From contig NZ_PKEK01000048.1 of the NCBI RefSeq assembly GCF_002863225.1, forward strand, positions 1-64,000: a stretch of DNA of 64,000 nucleotides, in the 5' to 3' direction. This document shows, in pieces, positions 45,186 through 58,027 of this stretch (position 1 is its first letter; every line of letters starts with the position of its first letter). The notes under the pieces were generated by a model. It was not told the origin of the DNA. It saw nothing but the letters and a program-made list of their open reading frames with translations, and did no database searches. This stretch comes from Mycobacterium sp. (lineage in GTDB: Bacteria; Actinomycetota; Actinomycetes; Mycobacteriales; Mycobacteriaceae). The position numbers and the translations under genes were made by a program.

Positions 45186-46937
45186 GTGATCACCCGGATG
45201 TCCGAGCTGTTCGTGCGCACACTGCGTGACGACCCCGCCGAAGCCGAAGTAGCCAGCCACAAGCTGCTGATCCGCGCCGGCTACGTGCGACCTATCGCGC
45301 CGGGTCTCTACAGCTGGCTGCCGCTGGGACTGCGGGTGTTACGCAACATCGAACGCGTCGTGCGTGAGGAGATGAACGCGATCGGCGGGCAGGAGATCTT
45401 GTTCCCGGCCCTGCTGCCGCGTGCACCGTACGAGACCACGAACCGGTGGACCGAATACGGCGACGGGGTGTTCCGGCTGAAGGACCGGCGCGGCAACGAC
45501 TACATGCTCGGCCCGACACACGAAGAGCTCTTCGCGCTGACGGTCAAGGCAGAGTACAGCTCCTACAAGGACTTTCCGCTGACGCTGTATCAAATCCAGA
45601 CCAAGTACCGCGACGAGGCGCGGCCACGGGCCGGCATCCTGCGCGGCCGTGAATTCATCATGAAGGATTCCTACTCCTTCGACATCGACGACAGCGGACT
45701 CAAGGACGCCTACCACGCGCACCGCGAGGCGTATCAGCGCATCTTCGGCCGACTCGACATCGACTACGTCATCGTGTCCGCGGTATCGGGCGCCATGGGC
45801 GGCTCGGCGTCAGAAGAGTTTCTGGCCGAAAGTCCGATCGGCGAAGACACTTTCGTGCGCTGCCCGGAATCCGGCTACGCCGCCAACGTCGAAGCCGTCA
45901 TCACCGCGCGGCCGGAAAGCCGGCCCGTCGAGGGGCAACCCGAGGCGGTGGTGCACGAGACCGGCAACACCCCGACCATCGCGACGCTGGTCGAGTGGGC
46001 GAACACCGCAGATTTGGGCCGCAGCGTCTCCGCCGCCGACACTCTGAAGAATGTGTTGCTGAAAGTCCGTCAGCCGGGCGGTGATTGGGAGCTGCTGGGC
46101 ATCGGGGTGCCGGGGGACCGCGAAGTCGACGACAAGCGACTGGGCGCCGCGCTCGACCCGGTCGAGTACGCCCTGCTCGACGACGCCGACTTCGCCAGGT
46201 ATCCGTTCCTGGTGAAGGGATACATTGGGCCGAAGGCGTTGCTGGACAACGGTGTTCGCTATCTGGTGGACCCGCGGGTGGTGGACGGCACCAGCTGGAT
46301 CACCGGCGCGGACGAGAAGGGCAAGCACGTTGTCGGCCTGGTCGCCGGCCGTGACTTCGTCGCCGACGGCACCATCGAAGCCGCCGAGGTGCGCGATGGC
46401 GACCCCTCTCCGGACGGCCGCGGTGCGCTGGTCGCCGCGCGCGGCATCGAGATCGGTCACATCTTCCAGTTGGGCCGTAAATACACCGACGCCTTCACGG
46501 TGGACGTGCTCGGCGAGGACGGTAAGCCGGTACGGCTGACGATGGGCTCCTACGGAGTCGGGGTGTCGCGGCTGGTGGCGGTCATTGCCGAGCAGCACCA
46601 CGACGAGCTCGGGCTGCGCTGGCCCTCGGAGGTGTCGCCGTTCGACGTGCACCTGGTGATCGCCAATAAGGACGCCGAAGCGCGCAGTGGGGCAACGACT
46701 TTGGCCGGCGACCTGGATCGGCTCGGCATCGAGGTCCTGCTCGACGATCGAACGGTGTCGCCTGGCGTCAAGTTCAAGGACGCCGAGCTCCTCGGTGTCC
46801 CGTGGATCGTGGTGGTGGGCCGTGGCTGGGGGGACGGCAAAGTGGAACTCCGCAACCGGTTCAGCGGCGAGACCCGCGAGGTGGTCGTCGGCGCCGGGCT
46901 GGCCACCGACATCACTGCCGCAATCGCCGGCCGCTAG
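45186..46937 (+). CDS. proS: Prolyl-tRNA synthetase
   Basis: A 583-residue class II bacterial-type ProRS. GTG 45186 gives the usual N-terminus [20 protein letters not shown]; a longer frame to 45147 is possible. Motif 1 in [20 protein letters not shown], motif 2 in [19 protein letters not shown], the insertion editing domain (about 225-400), motif 3 in [17 protein letters not shown] and the anticodon-binding domain at the end (about 475-583). Its stop overlaps the convergent ferritin-like gene by 4 bp. Confidence 0.96.
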   Translation: MITRMSELFVRTLRDDPAEAEVASHKLLIRAGYVRPIAPGLYSWLPLGLRVLRNIERVVREEMNAIGGQEILFPALLPRAPYETTNRWTEYGDGVFRLKDRRGNDYMLGPTHEELFALTVKAEYSSYKDFPLTLYQIQTKYRDEARPRAGILRGREFIMKDSYSFDIDDSGLKDAYHAHREAYQRIFGRLDIDYVIVSAVSGAMGGSASEEFLAESPIGEDTFVRCPESGYAANVEAVITARPESRPVEGQPEAVVHETGNTPTIATLVEWANTADLGRSVSAADTLKNVLLKVRQPGGDWELLGIGVPGDREVDDKRLGAALDPVEYALLDDADFARYPFLVKGYIGPKALLDNGVRYLVDPRVVDGTSWITGADEKGKHVVGLVAGRDFVADGTIEAAEVRDGDPSPDGRGALVAARGIEIGHIFQLGRKYTDAFTVDVLGEDGKPVRLTMGSYGVGVSRLVAVIAEQHHDELGLRWPSEVSPFDVHLVIANKDAEARSGATTLAGDLDRLGIEVLLDDRTVSPGVKFKDAELLGVPWIVVVGRGWGDGKVELRNRFSGETREVVVGAGLATDITAAIAGR

Positions 46938-47392
46938 TCGGCGCCCGGGAAAGCCGTCGTGATCGGCGAGTCGCCGAGCTGCTGCTTCCAGCGGGCAGCC
47001 AGCACGGCGCTTCGGGTCAGCGCCGTCACGCCGAAGGTCCGGTCTTCGTTGCTCTGTGCCTGTTCGATGAATGCCCGCCAGGCAGCCTCGCTGTCCGATT
47101 CCATCCTGACCGCCAGCCTCATCGCGTCGGTGGGCGTGACCACCGGCATCGGCAGTTGGTAGCCGGCGGCCGCCACCGGAGCGGTGACCTTACGGCCGGC
47201 CAGCATAGCGATGGCCTGGTCACGCCGTTCGCGGTGTTGGTTGAGCGCCGACGACACCAAGGTGTTGACGTCGGGTGCGCAGCGCGCCGAGACCATCCCA
47301 TAGCCGTAGACGACGGCATGCTCGTTGGCCAGCGCGGCGCTCAATGCCTTGTCGGCCGGAGTGCCGGCGTTCGACGGCTCGGTGGAGGTCAC
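46934..47392 (-). CDS. DUF4439 ferritin-like protein (Rv2844-like)
   Basis: A 152-residue helical protein of the ferritin-like DUF4439 type ([33 protein letters not shown], then [20 protein letters not shown]). A typical di-iron carboxylate set is not complete to my eye, so metal binding is uncertain. GTG 47392 overlaps the stop of the upstream lipoprotein gene (GTGA), indicating coupling. Conserved pair next to proS, function unknown. Confidence 0.75.
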   Translation of the reverse strand: MTSTEPSNAGTPADKALSAALANEHAVVYGYGMVSARCAPDVNTLVSSALNQHRERRDQAIAMLAGRKVTAPVAAAGYQLPMPVVTPTDAMRLAVRMESDSEAAWRAFIEQAQSNEDRTFGVTALTRSAVLAARWKQQLGDSPITTAFPGAD

Positions 47393-47910
47393 GACGCGGA
47401 CGCCCCGAAAGCCAGCGCCACCGAGTGCGACGCGGTGCAGGCGGCGGCGATCGAGCCGAGCAGCCCCGCGCGATAACCCGACGATTCGGCCGCCAACGAG
47501 GCCGCGCTGTCCGCCGATCCCTTGAGTGAGCTGATCACGGTCGCCAGTGGCGGCGGGGGAGCCGAGACCGCCGATGTGGTGGGGGTGGGACTGGTAGCTG
47601 AAGACGACGAGGTGGGCGCCAGGCGCTTGATCTCGGCGGTCAAGGCTTGTGCATGCTGCGTGCGCTCGGCGGCGACCTGCTGGAGCGCCGCGGTGACGGC
47701 CGGCGAGGCTCCAGCGGCGGCCGCGGTAGCTAGTTCGCTGTCGTGGCGCGCCAGAGTCAACTGGGCTTCGAGTTCGTCGACCGCCGGCGGCGGTGGGGGC
47801 GGGGGACTGCACGCAGGGGTGGCGACGGCGAACACCGCGAGCGCCACACCACCTGTCAGCATCCGCCGCCGGTTGACGACCGGCTCGAAAACTGGATCGG
47901 TGCGCGGCAT
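47389..47910 (-). CDS. Exported Ala-rich protein, probable Tat-type lipoprotein (Rv2843-like)
   Basis: A 173-residue protein from ATG 47910 (AGGAT upstream). The twin-arginine-like start NRRRMLTGGVALAVFAVATPAC suggests Tat export with lipid modification at the Cys, though the lipobox (TPAC) is imperfect. A poly-Pro stretch (SPPPPPPP) precedes two long Ala-rich helices with a Ser/Thr/Pro linker between. Its partner DUF4439 gene is also helical, so they may form a complex. Divergent from rimP. Confidence 0.72.
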   Translation of the reverse strand: MPRTDPVFEPVVNRRRMLTGGVALAVFAVATPACSPPPPPPPAVDELEAQLTLARHDSELATAAAAGASPAVTAALQQVAAERTQHAQALTAEIKRLAPTSSSSATSPTPTTSAVSAPPPPLATVISSLKGSADSAASLAAESSGYRAGLLGSIAAACTASHSVALAFGASAS

Positions 47911-47994
47911 TGCCACATCCTGCCATTGCGGCGGGGACGGGCTGTAACACCAGGTGACCTGGCAACGATCACGTCTAACAAGGCATTCCTGGCG

Positions 47995-48000
47995 TATCGT
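47995..48000 (+). promoter_or_regulatory. Putative -10 of the rimP operon
   Basis: TATCGT would start transcription near 48007, giving a leader of about 70 nt. The near palindrome CCAGGTGACCTGG at 47950-47962 lies upstream and may bind a regulator of this or the divergent gene. Confidence 0.35.
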
Positions 48001-48078
48001 TGAAGGCTGCTCACAGCGATCGCCGAAGTCGGCGCCGCGGGGCTGGCTGACTGGACAACTCAAGATGAGGAGCTCGCC

Positions 48079-48612
48079 GTGGCCACCGGGCTACCGTCAC
48101 AGACGCAGATGATCGAGCTGCTCAATAGCGAATTCGCGCGCGCCGGTTACGAAATCGAAGACGTCGTCATCGATGAGCGGGCGCGGCCACCCCGAATCAC
48201 CGTGATCGCCGATGGCGACACCGCACTCGAGCTGGACACCGTTGCCCAGCTGTCCCGGTCGGCCTCGAACCTGCTGGACGCCGCCCGCGACATCGGCGGC
48301 AGTTACGTCTTGGAAGTCAGCTCGCCGGGTGTCGACCGCCCGCTGACCACCGAGAAGCACTTCCGCCGCGCGCGGGGCCGCAAGATCGAGCTGGCGCTGG
48401 CTGACGGCACGCAGGTCACCGGGCGGGTCGGCGAAACCCGCGACGGCGTGCTGAACTTGGTGACCCGCGACGGCCGGGACTGGACAGTGCAGGCGATTGC
48501 ACTCAGTGATGTCGCCAAAGCCGTTGTCCAGGTTGAGTTTTCACCGCCACCTCAGCGGGAGTTGGAGCTCGCGACAGCCGATCGAAGCGGAGAGACGGAG
48601 GGCAGGACATGA
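48079..48612 (+). CDS. rimP: Ribosome maturation factor RimP
   Basis: A 177-residue 30S-assembly factor. N-terminal alpha/beta domain ([36 protein letters not shown]), conserved [14 protein letters not shown], and a C-terminal Sm-like barrel, plus a short variable tail. GTG start with GATGAGGAG upstream. First gene of the nusA-infB operon, as in most bacteria. Confidence 0.94.
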   Translation: MATGLPSQTQMIELLNSEFARAGYEIEDVVIDERARPPRITVIADGDTALELDTVAQLSRSASNLLDAARDIGGSYVLEVSSPGVDRPLTTEKHFRRARGRKIELALADGTQVTGRVGETRDGVLNLVTRDGRDWTVQAIALSDVAKAVVQVEFSPPPQRELELATADRSGETEGRT

Positions 48613-48671
48613 ACCCGCCGACACCGGTAGACCGGCCAGTGCGATCCCGGAGCGAGAGGAGTGGCGGATGA
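48609..48671 (+). CDS. Possible 20-codon bridging ORF between rimP and nusA
   Basis: ATG 48609 overlaps the rimP stop (ATGA), and the TGA at 48669 overlaps the nusA ATG (ATGA). The peptide is basic and Pro/Arg/Ser-rich ([20 protein letters not shown]). Coupled overlaps at both ends fit a bridge for translating ribosomes, but a frame this short could be chance. Confidence 0.3.
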   Translation: MNPPTPVDRPVRSRSERSGG

Positions 48672-49711
48672 ACATCGACATGGCCGCCCTGCACGCCATC
48701 GTGGTGGAGCGTGGGATTTCCTTCGACGACCTACTCGAAGACGTCAAGGCCGCAGTGCTCAGTGCGTATCGCCACACCGAAGGCCATCAGCCGGACGCCC
48801 ATATCGACATCGACCGGAAGTCGGGTGGGGTCCGGGTGCTGGCCCGGGAGTTGGACGAAGACGGCAACGTGCTCAGCGAGTGGGAGGACACACCCGAGGG
48901 GTTCGGCCGAATTGCTGCGACCACCGCTCGCCAGGTGATGCTGCAGCGGCTTCGCGACGCGGAGAACGAGCGCACCTTCGGCGAGTTCTCCACCCACGAG
49001 GGTGAGATCGTCGCCGGAGTGATCCAGCGCGACAGCCGGGCCAACTCACGAGGTCTGATCGTCGTGCGGATGGGCAGTGAGACCAAGGGCTCCGAAGGCG
49101 TGATCCTCACGGCCGAGCAGGTTCCCGGTGAGACGTACGAGCATGGCGACCGGGTGCGCTGCTACGTCGTCGGCGTCAGCCGTGGAGCGCGCGAGCCGGT
49201 GATCACGCTGTCACGCACGCACCCCAATCTGGTCCGCAAGCTGTTCTCACTGGAGGTGCCCGAAATCGCCGACGGCTCGGTGGAGATCGTGGCGGTGGCG
49301 CGCGAAGCCGGCCACCGCTCGAAGATCGCGGTCGCCTCGCGGGTGCCCGGCCTGAACGCCAAGGGTGCCTGCATCGGGCCGATGGGGCAGCGGGTGCGCA
49401 ACGTGATGAGCGAGCTGTCCGGAGAGAAAATCGACATCATCGACTTCGACGACGACCCGGCGCGGTTCGTCGCCAACGCGCTGTCGCCGGCCAAGGTGGT
49501 GTCGGTCACCGTCATCGACCAGAACGCCCGCGCCGCGCGGGTGGTGGTACCCGACTTCCAATTGTCGCTGGCAATCGGCAAGGAAGGCCAGAACGCCCGG
49601 CTGGCGGCCCGCCTCACCGGCTGGCGGATCGACATTCGCGGGGACGCGCCCGAACAGGACGACGACGGGCTCGGGCACGACGCGACGCAGGGACTGGCGC
49701 AGGAGCTCTAG
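48668..49711 (+). CDS. nusA: Transcription elongation/termination factor NusA
   Basis: A 347-residue NusA, the compact actinobacterial form: RNA-polymerase-binding N-terminal domain (1-125), S1 domain (about 130-200: [19 protein letters not shown]), then two KH domains ([20 protein letters not shown] and [20 protein letters not shown]). It lacks the C-terminal acidic repeats of E. coli NusA. ATG 48668 follows GAGAGGAG. Confidence 0.96.
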   Translation: MNIDMAALHAIVVERGISFDDLLEDVKAAVLSAYRHTEGHQPDAHIDIDRKSGGVRVLARELDEDGNVLSEWEDTPEGFGRIAATTARQVMLQRLRDAENERTFGEFSTHEGEIVAGVIQRDSRANSRGLIVVRMGSETKGSEGVILTAEQVPGETYEHGDRVRCYVVGVSRGAREPVITLSRTHPNLVRKLFSLEVPEIADGSVEIVAVAREAGHRSKIAVASRVPGLNAKGACIGPMGQRVRNVMSELSGEKIDIIDFDDDPARFVANALSPAKVVSVTVIDQNARAARVVVPDFQLSLAIGKEGQNARLAARLTGWRIDIRGDAPEQDDDGLGHDATQGLAQEL

Positions 49712-49758
49712 CGTTCTGACCAACGCGTAGGCGGTGCTGAGCACCACTCGGGTGCAGG

Positions 49759-49764
49759 TAAACT
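49759..49764 (+). promoter_or_regulatory. Putative -10 of ylxR, leaderless
   Basis: TAAACT is 5 nt before the ylxR GTG, suggesting an internal promoter in the operon. Confidence 0.4.
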
Positions 49765-49769
49765 GAGCC

Positions 49770-50150
49770 GTGATCCAGCGCGAGTCTTCAGCATCGGCGC
49801 ATCGACGTACCGAAGGACCGGTACGGACGTGCGTCGGATGCCGAAAGCGAGAGTTGGCCGTCGAACTGCTCCGAGTGGTGGCTGTGTCGACCGGGACCGG
49901 CAGCTATGCCGTGACCGTTGACCCAGCAGGTACTCTGCCGGGGCGGGGTGCTTGGCTGCATCCCGCGCCACAGTGCGCCAAAGAAGCAATCCGGCGGCGA
50001 GCTTTTGCTCGAGCGCTGCGCATCGCCGGCGCGCCGGAAACGTCAGCGGTGGTCGAGTACCTTGAGTCTCTGCGAGGCTCTGGATGCGCCGACCACCCCG
50101 CCAACAGAACAGGCAGCAAAGAACATGAGCACACCGTGAAGTCCCGATGA
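49770..50150 (+). CDS. ylxR: YlxR/DUF448 RNA-binding protein
   Basis: A 126-residue protein with the DUF448 fold in residues about 16-90: GPVRTCVGCRKRE and the PGRGAWLHP motif, the region thought to bind RNA or nucleoid DNA. The last 30 residues are an unrelated polar tail. Always between nusA and infB in many bacteria (Rv2840c). GTG 49770 at a probable leaderless start. Confidence 0.88.
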   Translation: MIQRESSASAHRRTEGPVRTCVGCRKRELAVELLRVVAVSTGTGSYAVTVDPAGTLPGRGAWLHPAPQCAKEAIRRRAFARALRIAGAPETSAVVEYLESLRGSGCADHPANRTGSKEHEHTVKSR

Positions 50151-50216
50151 CCATGTGTCATAGCTAAACCCGAGGCGCGGCCTACTACCGCTGTCGCCTC
50201 ATAGACAGGAGATGTA

Positions 50217-52910
50217 GTGGCAGGCAAGGCCCGCGTGCACGAGTTGGCTAAGGAACTCGGTGTTACCAGCAAGGAAGTTCTCGCCCGTTTAGGCGAACAG
50301 GGCGAATTCGTCAAATCCGCATCGTCGACGGTAGAAGCGCCCGTGGCGCGTCGACTGCGTGAGTCATTCGGTGGCGGCAAGCCCGCCCCGGACAAAGCAT
50401 CCGGCAACGGCTCGACGGCGGCAAAGCCCGCTGCGAAGGCCCCGGTACCAGCGGCGAAGCCTGCCGCCCCCAAGCCGTCCGCGCCGCCGGTGCCCGAACC
50501 GCCGGCGCCCCCCGCACCCCCGGTAGAGCAGCCGCCGGCTGCCGCGGCGCCACCGGCCAGCCCCTCGCGACCCGGCCCCACGCCCGGCCCGCGCCCGGCG
50601 GCTCCGAAGCCGGCGGCCCGCACACCGCGCGTCGGCAACAACCCGTTCTCCTCGGCCCAACCCGTCGAGCGGCCCGCCATGCCACGGCCACAGGCGCCGC
50701 GACCAGGTGCGCCGCGTCCCGGTGCCCCGCGCCCCGGTGGCGCTTCACCAGGCAACATGCCCCCACGTCCGGCCGCGGCCGGTCGCCCGCCGCGTCCCGG
50801 TGGTCCCCGTCCCGGTGGACCCGGCGGTCGCCCGGGCGCCCCTGCCGGCGGCGGTCGTCCCGGCGGCGGCGGTGGCGGTAACTACCGCGGCGGCGGTGGC
50901 GGCGGCGGCGGTGTCGGCGCTCCACCCGGAGGCGGCGGCTACCGCGGTCGTCCCGGCGGCGGGGGCGGCGGACGCCCCGGCCAGCGTGGTGGTGCTGCCG
51001 GCGCATTCGGACGTCCCGGCGGTGCTCCGCGACGCGGCCGTAAGTCGAAGCGGGCGAAACGCGCCGAATACGAGAACATGCAGGCCCCGGTTGTCGGTGG
51101 GGTGCGGTTGCCGCACGGCAACGGCGAGACGATCCGGCTGGCCCGTGGCGCTTCGCTGTCCGACTTCGCCGAAAAGATCGACGCCAACCCGGCCTCGCTG
51201 GTGCAGGCGCTGTTCAACCTCGGCGAGATGGTGACTGCCACGCAGTCGGTCGGCGACGAGACACTCGAGCTGCTGGGCAGCGAGATGAACTACGTGGTCC
51301 AGGTCGTCAGTCCTGAGGACGAGGACCGCGAGCTGCTGGAGTCCTTCGACCTGACCTACGGCGAAGACGAAGGCGGCGAAGAGGATCTCGAGATCCGCCC
51401 GCCGGTGGTGACCGTCATGGGTCACGTCGACCACGGTAAAACCCGCCTGCTGGACACCATCCGTAACGCCAGCGTCCGCGAGGGCGAGGCCGGTGGCATC
51501 ACCCAGCACATCGGTGCCTACCAGGTCGGTGTCGATTTCGAAGGCAGCGAGCGGCTGATCACCTTCATCGACACCCCGGGTCACGAGGCGTTCACCGCCA
51601 TGCGTGCCCGTGGTGCCAAGGCCACCGACATCGCGATCCTGGTGGTCGCCGCCGACGACGGTGTGATGCCGCAGACGGTGGAGGCCATCAACCACGCGCA
51701 AGCGGCGGACGTGCCAATTGTGGTGGCGGTCAACAAGATCGACAAAGAGGGTGCCGATCCGGCGAAGATCCGGGCTCAGCTCACCGAATACAACTTGGTG
51801 GCAGAGGATTTCGGTGGCGACACGATGTTCGTCGACATCTCCGCGAAGGCCGGCACCAACATCGAGGCCTTGGAGGAAGCGGTTCTGCTGACCGCCGACG
51901 CAGCCTTGGACCTGCGGGCCAACCCCGACATGGAGGCTCAGGGTGTAGCCATCGAGGCGCACCTCGACCGTGGTCGCGGCCCGGTGGCCACCGTGCTGAT
52001 CCAGCGCGGCACGCTGCGGGTCGGTGACTCGATTGTCGCCGGTGACGCCTACGGCCGCGTTCGACGGATGGTCGACGAGCACGGCGAGGACGTCCACGAG
52101 GCACTGCCCTCGCGGCCCGTCCAGGTCATCGGTTTCACGTCGGTGCCCGGTGCCGGTGACAACCTGCTCGTCGTCGACGAGGACCGGATCGCCCGCCAGA
52201 TCGCCGACCGGCGCAGCGCCCGCAAGCGCAACGCCCTGGCGGCACGTTCCCGTAAGCGCATCAGCCTGGACGACCTGGATGCCGCGCTGAAGGAAACCAG
52301 TCAGCTGAACCTGATCCTGAAGGGCGACAACTCCGGAACCGTCGAGGCTCTGGAGGAAGCCCTGCTGGGCATCGAGATCGACGACGAGGTGGAACTGCGC
52401 GTCATCGACCGCGGTGTCGGTGGCGTCACCGAGACCAACGTGAACCTGGCGTCGGCGTCGGACGCGATCATCATCGGGTTCAACGTCCGCGCGGAGGGCA
52501 AGGCGACCGAGCTGGCCAACCGCGAGGGTGTGGACATCCGCTACTACTCGGTGATCTACCAGGCCATCGACGAGATCCAGAGCGCGCTCAAGGGCATGCT
52601 CAAGCCGATCTACGAAGAGAACCAGTTGGGCCGCGCCGAGATTCGCCAGCTGTTCCGGTCGTCCAAGGTCGGCATCATCGCGGGTTGCCTGGTGCAGTCC
52701 GGGGTCGTCCGCCGCAACGCCAAGGCCCGGCTGCTTCGCGACAACATCGTGGTGGCCGAAAACCTCACGGTGTCCTCGCTGCGGCGGGAGAAGGACGATG
52801 TCACCGAGGTCCGCGACGGTTACGAATGCGGTCTGACGCTGACTTACAACGACCTCAAAGAGGGCGACGTCATCGAGACCTACGAGTTGGTGGAGAAGGA
52901 GCGCGTCTGA
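50217..52910 (+). CDS. infB: Translation initiation factor IF-2
   Basis: An 897-residue GTPase placing initiator tRNA on the 30S subunit. N-terminal IF2N helix (1-50), then a low-complexity region (about 60-285) moving from Pro/Ala to Gly/Arg-rich RGG-like repeats, then the G domain: [14 protein letters not shown] (P-loop), [20 protein letters not shown], then the C-terminal domains including a [13 protein letters not shown] block. GTG start with AGGAGA upstream. Confidence 0.96.
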   Translation: MAGKARVHELAKELGVTSKEVLARLGEQGEFVKSASSTVEAPVARRLRESFGGGKPAPDKASGNGSTAAKPAAKAPVPAAKPAAPKPSAPPVPEPPAPPAPPVEQPPAAAAPPASPSRPGPTPGPRPAAPKPAARTPRVGNNPFSSAQPVERPAMPRPQAPRPGAPRPGAPRPGGASPGNMPPRPAAAGRPPRPGGPRPGGPGGRPGAPAGGGRPGGGGGGNYRGGGGGGGGVGAPPGGGGYRGRPGGGGGGRPGQRGGAAGAFGRPGGAPRRGRKSKRAKRAEYENMQAPVVGGVRLPHGNGETIRLARGASLSDFAEKIDANPASLVQALFNLGEMVTATQSVGDETLELLGSEMNYVVQVVSPEDEDRELLESFDLTYGEDEGGEEDLEIRPPVVTVMGHVDHGKTRLLDTIRNASVREGEAGGITQHIGAYQVGVDFEGSERLITFIDTPGHEAFTAMRARGAKATDIAILVVAADDGVMPQTVEAINHAQAADVPIVVAVNKIDKEGADPAKIRAQLTEYNLVAEDFGGDTMFVDISAKAGTNIEALEEAVLLTADAALDLRANPDMEAQGVAIEAHLDRGRGPVATVLIQRGTLRVGDSIVAGDAYGRVRRMVDEHGEDVHEALPSRPVQVIGFTSVPGAGDNLLVVDEDRIARQIADRRSARKRNALAARSRKRISLDDLDAALKETSQLNLILKGDNSGTVEALEEALLGIEIDDEVELRVIDRGVGGVTETNVNLASASDAIIIGFNVRAEGKATELANREGVDIRYYSVIYQAIDEIQSALKGMLKPIYEENQLGRAEIRQLFRSSKVGIIAGCLVQSGVVRRNAKARLLRDNIVVAENLTVSSLRREKDDVTEVRDGYECGLTLTYNDLKEGDVIETYELVEKERV

Positions 52911-52940
52911 GTATGAGCTCCGACAAGCTGAACCTGCGGC

Positions 52941-55783
<2,843 letters not shown>

Positions 55784-55787
<4 letters not shown>

Positions 55788-56326
55788 AGAGCCAACGCGA
55801 TCGAATGCTCGACGGCGAGCCGTATCGGGCCGACGATCCCGAGCTGGTTGCGGGCCGCAAGGCGTGCCAGCGCTTGGTCGAGATGTTCAACGCCGGGGAG
55901 CCGGAAGCGTTGCGGCGGTTGCTCGCAGGACTGGGCGAGGGTTCGGAAGTCCTTCCGCGTTTTCAGTGCGACTACGGCACCCAGATCACGATCGGCGCCG
56001 ACTGCTTCGTCAACTACGACGCGATCTTCCTCGACTGCGCGACGATCACCGTCGGCGACAACGTCCAGATCGGACCGCGCGTGCAGTTGCTGACGGCCCT
56101 GCATCCCGTCGACGACTACGCGGCTCGGCGAGCAGGCATCGAGTCCGCGGCCCCAATCGTCGTCGGAGACAACGTCTGGCTGGCGGCCGGCGTCATCGTG
56201 TGTCCGGGCGTGACCATCGGCGACGACGCGGTGATCGGGGCCGGAAGCGTCGTCACCAGAGACATCCCGGCGCGGGTGTTGGCCGCCGGGAACCCCTGCC
56301 GCGTCCTCAGAGAACTCAGCGGCTGA
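55784..56326 (+). CDS. NodL/maltose-type hexapeptide O-acetyltransferase
   Basis: A 180-residue left-handed beta-helix acetyltransferase. N-terminal motif MLDGEPYRADDPELVAGRKA, catalytic His in LLTALHPVDDYAARRAG, hexapeptide repeats to NVWLAAGVIVCPGVTIGDDA, and the terminal RVLAAGNPCRVLREL acetyl-CoA segment. GTG 55784 overlaps the dinF stop (GTGA); ATG 55805 is an alternative. Acceptor is probably a sugar or sugar-like small molecule. Confidence 0.85.
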
Positions 56327-56360
56327 CAGCGCTGCTCTTTGCCCCCGTGGCGCCAGGTGC

Positions 56361-57110
56361 CTAACGCACCTGGGCGCGACCGCGTTGCAGCACCGCCTCG
56401 CGGTTGGCGGCGATGTCGTCACCGGAGGTCCGAAATGCCCGCGCCGCAGTCGCTTCCAGCCACAGACCCTCGCTAGTGTTCGAATCGTCGATGCGGTGAT
56501 ACGACGACAACAGCGCGCGGACCGCGTCCTGGTTGTTGCCGACGATGCTGTCGGCGACCTTTCGGGCGGCGGGCAGCAGTTCTTCGTGCGGCACCACCTC
56601 GGTGACCAGGCCGGCCCTCAGCGCGTCCTGCGCCGACAGGTAGTCACCGGTCAGGCTCATCCGGCGGGCCAGTCCGATGCCGACCTTCTGCGGCAGGCGC
56701 ACGCTGAGCCCCCACGTCGGCAGCAGCCCGACCCGGGCGTGAGTGTCGGCGAAGCGAGCCTGCTCGGACGCGATCAGGATGTCGCAGTCCAGCACGATCT
56801 CGAGCCCGCCGGTGACGGCGGCGCCGTTGATCGCGCCGATGACGGGCTTGCTCAACGCCGGCCAACGCGGCGAGATGTCCGGAAGCGCGGTCTGCCCACC
56901 GAGCTCTTTGAGGTCCAGACCGGCGCAGAACACCGGGTCGGTGCCGGTGACGATGACGACGTCGACGCCGTCGTCGGTCTCGGCCTCGGCCAGGGCCCCG
57001 AAGAACTGGTCCCGTAGCGCTGCCGACAACGCGTTGCGTGACTGCGGTCGATTCAGGGTCAGGGTTCGCACCCGCTCGTCGGTGTGGATCAACAGGATGT
57101 CTTCGGTCAC
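56361..57110 (-). CDS. echA16: Enoyl-CoA hydratase/isomerase family protein EchA16-like
   Basis: A 249-residue crotonase-fold protein. Oxyanion-hole segments DPVFCAGLDLKELGG and GAINGAAVTGGLEIVLDCD are present. At the two catalytic Glu positions of classical hydratases the sequence reads GGLEIVL and PTWGLSVRLP, so at least the second Glu is not conserved and the reaction is uncertain. GTG 57110 has GAGGAGGAG upstream, contributed by a MIRU-like element. Confidence 0.85.
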   Translation of the reverse strand: MTEDILLIHTDERVRTLTLNRPQSRNALSAALRDQFFGALAEAETDDGVDVVIVTGTDPVFCAGLDLKELGGQTALPDISPRWPALSKPVIGAINGAAVTGGLEIVLDCDILIASEQARFADTHARVGLLPTWGLSVRLPQKVGIGLARRMSLTGDYLSAQDALRAGLVTEVVPHEELLPAARKVADSIVGNNQDAVRALLSSYHRIDDSNTSEGLWLEATAARAFRTSGDDIAANREAVLQRGRAQVR

Positions 57111-57111
57111 T

Positions 57112-57157
57112 GGCGCCGCTCCTCCTCATTGCTCGCGCTGCATCGTCGGCGGCGCGG
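57112..57157 (-). repeat. MIRU-type short repeat upstream of echA16
   Basis: On the minus strand it reads GCCGACGATGCAGCGCGAGC, then AATGAGGAGGAGCGGCGCCA, the typical mycobacterial MIRU pattern. It ends immediately before the echA16 GTG and supplies its ribosome-binding site. Confidence 0.65.
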
Positions 57158-57193
57158 ATCGGTCTTCACGCCAACCGTAGTCACCGTGCGATC

Positions 57194-57199
57194 TATCGT
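57194..57199 (+). promoter_or_regulatory. Putative -10 of the DUF2277 gene, leaderless
   Basis: TATCGT is 6 nt before the ATG at 57206. Confidence 0.4.
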
Positions 57200-57205
57200 T
57201 GAGAC

Positions 57206-57454
57206 ATGTGCCGGAACATCACCGAACTGCGCGGCCTCGAGCCGCCGGCCACCACCGCCGAGGTCGAGGCGGCGGCCAGGCAATATGTGCGCAAGGTCAG
57301 TGGCTTCACCCGTCCCTCCTCGGCCAACGCCGAGGTTTTCGAGGCGGCAGTGGCTGAGGTCGCAGCAACGACGGCGCGGCTGCTTCGCGCACTACCGGAG
57401 CGCCGTCAACCTCCCAAAACCGATCCGCCGTTGCGCCGCCTCGCGGCACGGTGA
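57206..57454 (+). CDS. DUF2277 family small protein
   Basis: An 82-residue protein with the DUF2277 pattern: MCRNITELRGLEPPATTAE at the N-terminus and ARQYVRKVSGFTRPSSANAE. Widespread in bacteria, function unknown. Its end overlaps the DUF1802 gene by 4 nt, indicating an operon. Confidence 0.85.
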   Translation: MCRNITELRGLEPPATTAEVEAAARQYVRKVSGFTRPSSANAEVFEAAVAEVAATTARLLRALPERRQPPKTDPPLRRLAAR

Positions 57455-58008
57455 TCGCGAGCTCGACCGCGCTCAAGGAGTGGGCCGGGGTTGTGCACGC
57501 GCTGCTGGCCGGCCGGCAACAGGTGCTGTTGCGCAAAGGTGGAATCGGGGAGAAGCGTTTCGACGTCGCGGCCCGCGAATTCGTTCTGTTCCCGACGGTC
57601 GCGCACAGCCACGCGGAACGGGTGCGGCCGCAGTTCCACGATCTGCTCACCGCCGCGGCGCACGACAGCAACGACTATCGGGTCGTCGTACGCGCTGCCG
57701 CGAAAGTTGTTGCAGCCGTGCCAGTCAACCGGCCCGACAACATCGAGGCGATCGAGGACCTGCACATCTGGACAGCCGAGTCGGTGCGCCGGGACCGGCT
57801 GGATTTTCGCCCCAGACATCGGCTCGCAGTCTTGGTCGTGCAGGCCGTCCCGCTGCTGGAGCCGATCGAGTTGCCTCGCACACCGGAGTACGCCGGCTGC
57901 ACCAGCTGGGTGCCGCTGCCGGCGATGGACCTAACTCTGGGTACCGCGGTACATGATGACGCGACGCTGAGTGAGGTCGTCGCGCGTGTCCGGGATGCCG
58001 TCGAATGA
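57451..58008 (+). CDS. DUF1802 family protein
   Basis: A 185-residue soluble protein: ALKEWAGVVHALLAGRQQVL, RKGGIGEKRF, and REFVLFPTVAHSHAERVRP, as in DUF1802 proteins found in actinobacteria and cyanobacteria. GTG 57451 overlaps the DUF2277 stop. Often next to restriction or stress genes in other bacteria; the role is unknown. Confidence 0.78.
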   Translation: MIASSTALKEWAGVVHALLAGRQQVLLRKGGIGEKRFDVAAREFVLFPTVAHSHAERVRPQFHDLLTAAAHDSNDYRVVVRAAAKVVAAVPVNRPDNIEAIEDLHIWTAESVRRDRLDFRPRHRLAVLVVQAVPLLEPIELPRTPEYAGCTSWVPLPAMDLTLGTAVHDDATLSEVVARVRDAVE

Positions 58009-58027
58009 TGTTACTTCCGAACGTCTT

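Noticed and set aside
56327..57205. CRISPR array or cas genes near echA16, as in M. tuberculosis
   Set aside because: No spaced direct repeats or Cas motifs anywhere in the window; only single MIRU-type repeats.
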